NCBI GenBank assembly: GCA_045106175.1 | Contig: JBGCEF010000084.1 | Location: 1-22,205 of the forward strand | Direction: 5' to 3' | Source: TMED27 sp045106175 | GTDB lineage: Bacteria; Pseudomonadota; Alphaproteobacteria; Micavibrionales; Micavibrionaceae | DNA length: 22,205 nucleotides | Part shown: piece by piece, positions 16,605 to 22,205 of the stretch | Position numbering within the stretch: position 1 is the stretch's first letter | Layout of the letters: every line of letters starts with the position of its first letter | Notes under the pieces: model-generated | The model's database searches: none | What the model was told of the DNA's origin: nothing | What the model saw: only the letters and a program-made list of their open reading frames with translations | Position numbers and translations under genes: made by a program

Positions 16605-16614
16605 ATGGTGAAAC

Positions 16615-16983
16615 ATGCAAGCCTCCAAAACCCAACAAGACACACTTATCCAAATTACAAAACGCAGTGATTTTTTAAAAATTCAAAGCAAAGGCAAAAA
16701 ATGGGTGTCGCATGGTTTAATCTTACAAACTATGCCCAATAGCGACGAAAACATAAAACGCATTGGCTATACTGTCACAAAGCGTACCCACAAATCCGCC
16801 GTTAAACGCAACCGCATAAAGCGTCGTCTTAGATCTATCGCCGCCGAAATCCTTCCCGAACATGCCAAAAATGGGCATGATTTTATTTTAGTAGGGCGCA
16901 TACAAACATTAACACGCCCCTATGAGACATTAAAAAATGATCTGAAATGGTGTCTCGGAAAAATGGATTTATTAGATCAGTGA
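16615..16983 (+). CDS. rnpA: Ribonuclease P protein component
   Basis: Small basic protein that pairs with the RNase P RNA to mature the 5' ends of tRNAs. Its 122 residues are normal for the family. It has an N-terminal RSDFLKIQSKGKKW segment and the signature RNR helix SAVKRNRIKRRLR (62-74), preceded by GYTVTKRTHK. It ends with YETLKNDLKWCL, matching the family C-terminal helix. The start ATG has only GGTG as Shine-Dalgarno and sits just behind the terminator at 16575-16604, which suggests low or regulated expression relative to rpmH. Its stop overlaps the likely yidD start. Confidence 0.96.
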   Translation: MQASKTQQDTLIQITKRSDFLKIQSKGKKWVSHGLILQTMPNSDENIKRIGYTVTKRTHKSAVKRNRIKRRLRSIAAEILPEHAKNGHDFILVGRIQTLTRPYETLKNDLKWCLGKMDLLDQ

Positions 16984-17192
16984 AACATATCATAAAAACC
17001 CTGATCAAAATCTATGCACTCGCTTTGTCTCCTTTTTTAGGGCGTAATTGCCGTTTCCAACCTGCTTGCTCTTGTTATGCGCATGACGCTATCGAAAAAC
17101 ATGGCAGCATCAAAGGAAGCTGGATGGCGATTAAACGTCTTTTAAAATGCCACCCATGGAATAAATCTGATCCGATCGATCCCGTGCCTTGA
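16980..17192 (+). CDS. yidD: Membrane protein insertion efficiency factor YidD
   Basis: Small membrane-associated protein thought to assist YidC-dependent insertion. I choose the GTG at 16980, which overlaps the rnpA TGA by 4 nt and gives 70 residues beginning (M)KHIIKTLIKIYALALSP, the normal family start. An in-frame ATG at 16947 would add 11 residues inside rnpA and has no better ribosome binding site. Diagnostic motif: GRNCRFQPACSCYAHDAIEK followed by HGSIKGSWMAIKRLLKCHPW, with the conserved cysteines and terminal CHPW. It lies between rnpA and yidC as in most bacteria. Confidence 0.93.
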   Translation: MKHIIKTLIKIYALALSPFLGRNCRFQPACSCYAHDAIEKHGSIKGSWMAIKRLLKCHPWNKSDPIDPVP

Positions 17193-17253
17193 TACATCAA
17201 GATCAAAACGCTATAAACGCTCATCAAGATATAAATTAAAGGCGTAAAAGCAT

Positions 17254-19179
17254 ATGTTCGACAAGAACAACCCAAACAATCCGAACAACAAAAATGCGAT
17301 GCATCCTGAAGACATCCGCAACATGCTGATCTTCTTCTTAATCTCAGCTATTTTGTATTTTGCCTATAACGCCTACATTCTCGGCCCCCAAAGAGAAGCG
17401 ATGAAAGCCGCGCAAGAAAAACAGCAAGAGCTTGCGGCTAACCCGCAAAGTCCTGCGGCATTAAAGCTTGAAGAAATTAAAAACCCATTGCCGCGTGATA
17501 TTGCTCTGCAATCTGCGCAGCGTATCAAAATTAACAACGACGCCATTCACGGCAGCATCAATACAAAAGGCGGGCGCATTGATGACATCGCCTTGGATGA
17601 ATATTTCTTAACACTTGATAAAAAAGTGAACGTCCCGGTTTTATCGCCCGCCAAAACACAATTCCCCCGCCATGTTGAATATGGATGGGTATCATCCGAC
17701 CAATCCATAAAGCTACCAAACAAAGACACAATCTGGCAGCTGCGCGAAAACCAGAATGATAGAACGATCATATTAGAATGGAATAACGGACAAGGTTTAA
17801 CCTTTAATCGTACAATGACATTAGATGATCGTTATATGTTTGATATTACGCAAACAGTCACGAACAACTCTGGAAAAGCTGTAACTTTGTTCCCTTATGG
17901 TCTTGTATCACAACAAGGTCAGCCACCTGATTTTGCTGGTACATGGATTTCTCACGAAGGGCCTTTAGGGTATATCGCCGATGAAGTTTACGAGCCAAGT
18001 TATAAAGATCTACGCAAAGAAAACAAAGAAGAGAGAACAGCCACACAAGGCTGGATCGGTGTAACGGATAAATACTGGCTAACGGCGATCATTCCACCCC
18101 AAGGCGAAGATGTTAAATATAGTTTCTCATACGCCGGGACCCGAAAAGACCCAAATAATATTGGTCGTTTTCAATCCGATTTTTTGGGCGCCGCAAAAAC
18201 ACTTCAACCCAATGAAATAGCAACAACACAAAGCCGTTTATTTGTTGGCGCAAAAGAGGTTCTAACGCTTAAAGACTACGAAAAAGAACTAGATATCCCA
18301 CAATTCAACTTGGCGGTAAATTTCGGTTTGCTATGGTTCATGTCTAAACCGTTTTTCTATTTCTTGCATTATGCTGGTGAGTGGATTGGCAATTTTGGCG
18401 CAGCCATTATTTTACTAACCGTTCTGATCCGTGGTGCAGTATTCCCACTCACAAATCTCTCATACAAATCATTCGCAGGAATGAAGAAAGTAAACCCGCA
18501 AATCGTGGAGCTGCGTAAGGAATACAAGGATGATAAGCAAAAATTGCAAGAACAATTAATCAAGCTTTATCAGCGTGAAGGCGTCAACCCGATGTCAGGC
18601 TGTTTGCCAATTCTCCTGCAAATCCCAATCTTCTTTGCGCTTTATCGCGTGCTATTTGTTACGATTGAGATGCGTCATGCACCGTTTTTCGGCTGGATCA
18701 AAGACTTATCCGTGCCCGACCCGACAAGTTTATTTAATTTATTCGGCCTTATTCCGTGGGACCCGCCAAGTATCCTTCTTATTGGTGTCTGGCCGTGCGT
18801 GATGTTTGTTGCGATGCTCATTCAAAAAAATCTCAACCCGCCACCACAAGATAAATTACAAAAAGATATCGCAACATTCATGCCGTTCTTCTTCGCCTTA
18901 ATCATGGCAAAATTTGCTGCTGGACTCGTCATTTACTGGACATTCTCTGCGATTATCGGTGTTATTCAACAAATCATCATTATGAAACGCATGAATGTCC
19001 CAATCCATTTATTCGGCGAAACCAGTGATGAAGAAATTTTAGAAGCCGAAGAAGAAGCGTCTAAAAAAGAAGACGAAGACGCGGACGACGACAGCGAAGA
19101 AAAAGCATCAAAAGAAGATGAGCCATCGAAGCCCATCAAGCCGCCAAAACCGAAAAAAAGTAAGAAAAAGAAGAAATAA
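17254..19179 (+). CDS. yidC: Membrane protein insertase YidC/Oxa1 with long charged C-terminal tail
   Basis: Inner-membrane insertase and chaperone working with or without SecYEG. At 641 residues it is a long proteobacterial form. Order: Asn-rich N-terminus; first membrane segment (23-43); periplasmic beta-supersandwich domain (about 60-350); five-helix insertase core (about 355-585) with the hydrophilic-groove arginine Arg393 in LIRGAVFPL and the family MSGCLPILLQIPIFFALY; then a 57-residue cytoplasmic tail, first very acidic (DEEILEAEEE, KEDEDADDD), then Pro/Lys-rich and ending in five lysines. Comparable basic tails in some YidC and mitochondrial Oxa1 proteins bind ribosomes. A shorter start at Met16 is possible, but the ATG at 17254 has AAAGG upstream. 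The stop overlaps the engB start by one base. Confidence 0.97.
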   Translation: MFDKNNPNNPNNKNAMHPEDIRNMLIFFLISAILYFAYNAYILGPQREAMKAAQEKQQELAANPQSPAALKLEEIKNPLPRDIALQSAQRIKINNDAIHGSINTKGGRIDDIALDEYFLTLDKKVNVPVLSPAKTQFPRHVEYGWVSSDQSIKLPNKDTIWQLRENQNDRTIILEWNNGQGLTFNRTMTLDDRYMFDITQTVTNNSGKAVTLFPYGLVSQQGQPPDFAGTWISHEGPLGYIADEVYEPSYKDLRKENKEERTATQGWIGVTDKYWLTAIIPPQGEDVKYSFSYAGTRKDPNNIGRFQSDFLGAAKTLQPNEIATTQSRLFVGAKEVLTLKDYEKELDIPQFNLAVNFGLLWFMSKPFFYFLHYAGEWIGNFGAAIILLTVLIRGAVFPLTNLSYKSFAGMKKVNPQIVELRKEYKDDKQKLQEQLIKLYQREGVNPMSGCLPILLQIPIFFALYRVLFVTIEMRHAPFFGWIKDLSVPDPTSLFNLFGLIPWDPPSILLIGVWPCVMFVAMLIQKNLNPPPQDKLQKDIATFMPFFFALIMAKFAAGLVIYWTFSAIIGVIQQIIIMKRMNVPIHLFGETSDEEILEAEEEASKKEDEDADDDSEEKASKEDEPSKPIKPPKPKKSKKKKK

Positions 19180-19811
19180 TGAGCGAAGAATTCTCTCAAG
19201 ATGAAATAGAATCCGCTCGCAAATTATTTTCTGGGTCGTGTGACTTTATGCTTGGTGTGGCGGCCCTTAAACAACTCCCATCAGCGGATTTATCTGAAAT
19301 TGCATTTGCAGGGCGATCCAATGTTGGTAAATCATCGCTACTTAATGCGCTAACAAATCGCAAAACCCTTGCAAAGACATCCAACACGCCGGGCCGTACA
19401 CAACAACTCAATTTTTTCAATCTTGGCGAAAAACTCTATATCGTCGATATGCCCGGATATGGCTACGCGAAAGTATCCAAAGAACAACGCGACGAATGGA
19501 CCAAATTGATCTTTGATTACTTGCGCGGTCGCCCAACCTTGCGCTGCGTGTTTATTTTGATCGACTCGCGTCATGGCCTGAAAGACTCTGATATGATGCT
19601 TATGGAGATGCTAGATGAAGCCGCCGTCACCTATCGTATTATTTTGACAAAAACCGATAAAACCAAAGCGCCAGAACTAGAGAAGATATCCAAGAAAACT
19701 CTAGAGACGATTAAAAACCATCCCGCCGCTTTTCCAAATATTCATGCAACAAGCTCAATCAAAGGCATAGGAATGGCTGAGCTTAAAGCCATCATTGCCT
19801 CTTACGCATAG
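19179..19811 (+). CDS. engB: Ribosome biogenesis GTP-binding protein EngB (YihA/YsxC)
   Basis: Essential-type GTPase for assembly of the large ribosomal subunit. The 210 residues carry all G motifs: G1 GRSNVGKSS (45-53), G2 threonine in NTPGRTQ (about 70), G3 DMPGYG (90-95), G4 TKTD (157-160) and G5 TSS (191-193). The start overlaps the yidC stop (TAATG), and the AAG/AAA lysine codons ending yidC also form the purine-rich ribosome binding site, so the two are translationally coupled. It ends 1 nt from the stop of the convergent gene, with no terminator between them. Confidence 0.96.
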   Translation: MSEEFSQDEIESARKLFSGSCDFMLGVAALKQLPSADLSEIAFAGRSNVGKSSLLNALTNRKTLAKTSNTPGRTQQLNFFNLGEKLYIVDMPGYGYAKVSKEQRDEWTKLIFDYLRGRPTLRCVFILIDSRHGLKDSDMMLMEMLDEAAVTYRIILTKTDKTKAPELEKISKKTLETIKNHPAAFPNIHATSSIKGIGMAELKAIIASYA

Positions 19812-19812
19812 A

Positions 19813-20541
19813 TTATTGATCTAAAACAACGCTATAAAAAGCATAAGCATTTTGCCCAACATTTTGAACGCATAAAGATCTAATCTGATGACAATCGGCG
19901 CATATCGGTGTGAATGCTGGATCAGTTGTAAGGTCTGCATTCGTAGTAGCGGTATAGAAACTATCATCAATGAGATATGTTTTTAAAATACCTGAGATAA
20001 TAGGAATATTAGTGTTTCCGTTGATCATCTCATTAATTTTCTCACAAACCGCGCGATCAATCTGATAGGCGACTAAAATCACATCATCTGCGGTTGTATT
20101 GGTCCATTCAACATTGTTAAAGCGTCCCAAATACCATCCCGCATTTGGGTTTGCACCGGCTTGGCTAATGACGTCTTCGGGCAGGCGTCCTTTTGTAATG
20201 CCGCCGCCTTCCGGATGAAAAACACGGTTACTTCTATCTTTTTGCGTTCCACCATTAAATCCAGCATCGCTTGGATCAGTAAAGTCTAATTCATCAATGC
20301 GCGCCCGCGTAAAAATCATCTGATCCAATGCTGATTTTACTTGCGCAGAATAAGATATTAATTGTGTCGCATATAACTCCGCCCGCGTATCTGTTAGCTC
20401 CCCCGCCTCACCCGTATCTGTCTGACGCGATAAGGTAAAACTAAGCGCTGCGAACAAAACAATCGCAATAAGAACGTATATCAGGGCGTTACCTGAATCT
20501 TGCACAACGTTTTGCTCTCGATGTTCTTTATTTGTTTTCAT
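19813..20541 (-). CDS. Hypothetical pilin-like protein with N-terminal membrane anchor, 242 aa
   Basis: Unrecognised beyond its architecture. A charged N-terminus (MKTNKEHREQNVVQDSG) is followed by a single hydrophobic helix (about 18-38, NALIYVLIAIVLFAALSF), then about 200 residues predicted outside the membrane. This resembles the helix-plus-globular-head layout of type IV pilins and pseudopilins. However, the residue pattern after the glycine (G-N-A-L-I-Y) lacks the Glu5 of classical prepilins, so membership is uncertain. The tail holds a CADCHQIRSLC cysteine cluster that could form disulfides or bind a ligand, plus one earlier cysteine (AVCEKI). The Shine-Dalgarno is weak. It stands divergent from rmuC across only 29 nt and convergent with engB by 1 nt. 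Confidence 0.75.
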   Translation of the reverse strand: MKTNKEHREQNVVQDSGNALIYVLIAIVLFAALSFTLSRQTDTGEAGELTDTRAELYATQLISYSAQVKSALDQMIFTRARIDELDFTDPSDAGFNGGTQKDRSNRVFHPEGGGITKGRLPEDVISQAGANPNAGWYLGRFNNVEWTNTTADDVILVAYQIDRAVCEKINEMINGNTNIPIISGILKTYLIDDSFYTATTNADLTTDPAFTPICADCHQIRSLCVQNVGQNAYAFYSVVLDQ

Positions 20542-20570
20542 TTTAAAGCCAAGCCTGCTAATTATATTTT

Positions 20571-21824
20571 ATGCAAGATATTTTAACGCAATTTTCCGAA
20601 TATGAAACCATTCTTCCTGCGATTATCGGTTTTGTGATAGGTGGCCTTTTTATTAGCCTGATTTTTATTGTATCGCGTCAAAAGCTTATCACATTAAATA
20701 CAGAGCTAAAGACGCAAATGCGCGAACGCGAAATCGCCTACAACAAAGCTAGCGCTGATATGGAAGCACGCTTTAAACTCACCGCTAATGAAGCTTTGCG
20801 ACAAAATAATGAACAATTCATCGCACTGGCCCAAGAAAAACTGAATGCCGCGCAAAAAGATTCATCTCATGATCTCGAAAAACGCCAAACTGCCATCGGG
20901 GAAATGATTAAACCCGTTCATAAAAACCTCGAAGAATTATCCAAAGCTCTGGAGCAGGTTAAAGGAACCGATAACGCGTTACGCGAAGATCTACAAAGCC
21001 TTAACAGAGAAACTGCAAAACTGGTCGGTGCGCTGCGCGATCCATCCGCCCAAGGCCGCTGGGGCGAATATATCCTTGAAGGGCTGCTTGATAAATCAGG
21101 ACTCATCAAAGGGGTGCATTACGAAACGCAAGTTTCAATGCAAACTGAAACCGGACGCCAGCGCCCCGATGCTGTGATCAATATGCAAGATGGCTTTAAT
21201 ATTATCATTGATGCCAAAGCCCCAATTAATAAATTCGCAGACCGCCTGTCAGAAGATATCAGCGAAGATGAGTATAACCATCTCATGCAAAACCTTTCGA
21301 AACAGGTCAAAAACCATGTTCAGGATTTAGGTAAAAAAGGATATTGGGAACAAATTGAAAGCCCCGACTTCACTGTTCTATTTTTACCGTCTGAGCACCT
21401 CTATTCACTCGCTTTACGAGCTGATCCTCAGCTGGTCGAATTTGCTGCAAGCCGCAATATCATTATTGCATCGCCAACATTGTTAATGAGCTTGTTACGT
21501 GTTGTCGGGATGAGCTGGCGACAAGTAGAGCTAGCCAAGAATGCAACGGAAATTTCAGAACGCGGCGTAGAGTTATATAAACGGCTATTGGCTTTTACTG
21601 GGCACATTGAGAAGGTTGGTAAAAATTTACAAACCGCAATGAAAGGATACGACGCTGCTGTTGGCTCCCTTCAATCATCTGTTTTACCTGCGGCACGAAA
21701 ATTTAAAGAGCTTCAGGCAAGCAATAACACCGTCGCAGACATACCTGAATTCGAAACAATAGAAGAAACGCCCCGTATCGTATCTTTATCTGTTGAAGAT
21801 GAACAAGAAAAGAAACGCGCGTAA
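20571..21824 (+). CDS. rmuC: DNA recombination protein RmuC
   Basis: Protein linked to limiting recombination at inverted repeats, with a restriction-endonuclease-like core. The 417 residues are typical. Order: one N-terminal membrane segment (16-36), a long coiled coil (about 40-145, rich in Lys/Glu/Gln and heptads), then the RmuC domain (about 150-350). That domain carries the family blocks DPSAQGRWGEYILEGLLDKS and GRQRPDAVINM, and the nuclease-like FNIIIDAKAP (the Asp and Lys of a PD-(D/E)xK-type site). No clear Shine-Dalgarno precedes the ATG, and only 29 nt separates it from the divergent gene, so its promoter probably lies inside that neighbour. A later start would remove the membrane anchor. 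Confidence 0.95.
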   Translation: MQDILTQFSEYETILPAIIGFVIGGLFISLIFIVSRQKLITLNTELKTQMREREIAYNKASADMEARFKLTANEALRQNNEQFIALAQEKLNAAQKDSSHDLEKRQTAIGEMIKPVHKNLEELSKALEQVKGTDNALREDLQSLNRETAKLVGALRDPSAQGRWGEYILEGLLDKSGLIKGVHYETQVSMQTETGRQRPDAVINMQDGFNIIIDAKAPINKFADRLSEDISEDEYNHLMQNLSKQVKNHVQDLGKKGYWEQIESPDFTVLFLPSEHLYSLALRADPQLVEFAASRNIIIASPTLLMSLLRVVGMSWRQVELAKNATEISERGVELYKRLLAFTGHIEKVGKNLQTAMKGYDAAVGSLQSSVLPAARKFKELQASNNTVADIPEFETIEETPRIVSLSVEDEQEKKRA

Positions 21825-21826
21825 CG

Positions 21827-22205
21827 CTATCTATCCATGATAAATTTTAATGCGCCTACCGCGGACACGGTGGCCGCTGAAGACGCCGTACAACGCCCAT
21901 GCGTCATAAATTTCTCACGCTCTAATGTATGCCTCAATAAAATATTACGCATTGCGCTTTCATATTGATCAGGAAGTTTATTGGCTCTCATGGCACTTAA
22001 TACTAAACTATTACCATCTTGATTGGGCATACAGGCTAACAAAGCTGGCTTAGTAACAATGCCTGTCAAATGCCCAGATAACAGATCAATAAGGCCCCAT
22101 TGCCCGACTGCCTTGTAAGAATAATCTTTTGAAGAGCGAAGAATCTCTTTGCCGCTCCAGGCATTTAAAAGCATGGATAGTCCAGCATTACGATAATCTG
22201 GATCA
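21827..22205 (-). CDS. Hypothetical protein, C-terminal part, runs off right edge
   Basis: The frame is open to the window edge. Codons upstream of the Met at 22174 (DPDYRNAGLS) are also stop-free, so the true start most likely lies outside. What is visible is about 125 residues without recognised domain signatures, including YKAVGQWGLIDLLSGHLTGI, ALLACMPNQDGNSLVLS, and a C-terminal small-residue helix (ASSAATVSAVGALKFIMDR). Two cysteines are present. Its stop lies 2 nt from the convergent rmuC stop. Function cannot be assigned. Confidence 0.55.
   Translation of the reverse strand, partial: DPDYRNAGLSMLLNAWSGKEILRSSKDYSYKAVGQWGLIDLLSGHLTGIVTKPALLACMPNQDGNSLVLSAMRANKLPDQYESAMRNILLRHTLEREKFMTHGRCTASSAATVSAVGALKFIMDR

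Overview
The window looks like chromosomal DNA from an AT-leaning alphaproteobacterium. The order rpmH-rnpA-yidD-yidC-engB, the coupled glnK-amt pair, the UbiH-type hydroxylase and the long charged YidC tail all fit that class. A membrane-anchored protein starting with a GNALIYVLIAIVLFAALSF-type segment resembles small proteins I associate with Micavibrio-like and related alphaproteobacteria. That finer placement is an impression, not a demonstration.

Left half (1-11.4 kb): a divergent two-partner secretion locus. tpsB (15-1751, minus) encodes an FhaC/ShlB-type outer-membrane transporter. Across a 471-bp AT-rich regulatory gap lies tpsA (from 2223, plus), a giant filamentous-haemagglutinin-type protein. 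It has an extended signal peptide, a haemagglutination (TPS) domain ending near a WLLDP motif, a long pectin-lyase-like beta-helix, and alternating DDGIEV / xDGIHV modules. Its reading frame is cut by a single in-frame TAA at 9228-9230 and continues cleanly to 11381, so an originally ~3,052-residue protein is now two pieces. The last piece ends in an acidic linker and the only two cysteines of the whole frame. The tpsA leader contains several inverted repeats. A strong terminator closes the locus.

Middle (11.5-16.3 kb): a small monocistronic gene of unknown function with its own promoter and a bidirectional terminator; the nitrogen pair glnK-amt (minus, overlapping); and, divergently, a UbiH-family ubiquinone hydroxylase directly abutting a patatin-like phospholipase.

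Right (16.3-22.2 kb): the ribosome, RNase P and membrane-insertion cluster. rpmH has a near-consensus promoter and is separated from rnpA by an intrinsic terminator or attenuator. It is followed by yidD, yidC and engB, the last three tightly coupled or close. Next come a convergent pilin-like membrane-anchored protein of unknown function, a divergent rmuC, and the C-terminal part of an unrecognised gene running off the right edge. Gene packing here is extreme: convergent stops are 1-2 nt apart and one divergent pair has a 29-nt gap.

No tRNA or rRNA gene, CRISPR array, insertion sequence or integrase was seen.
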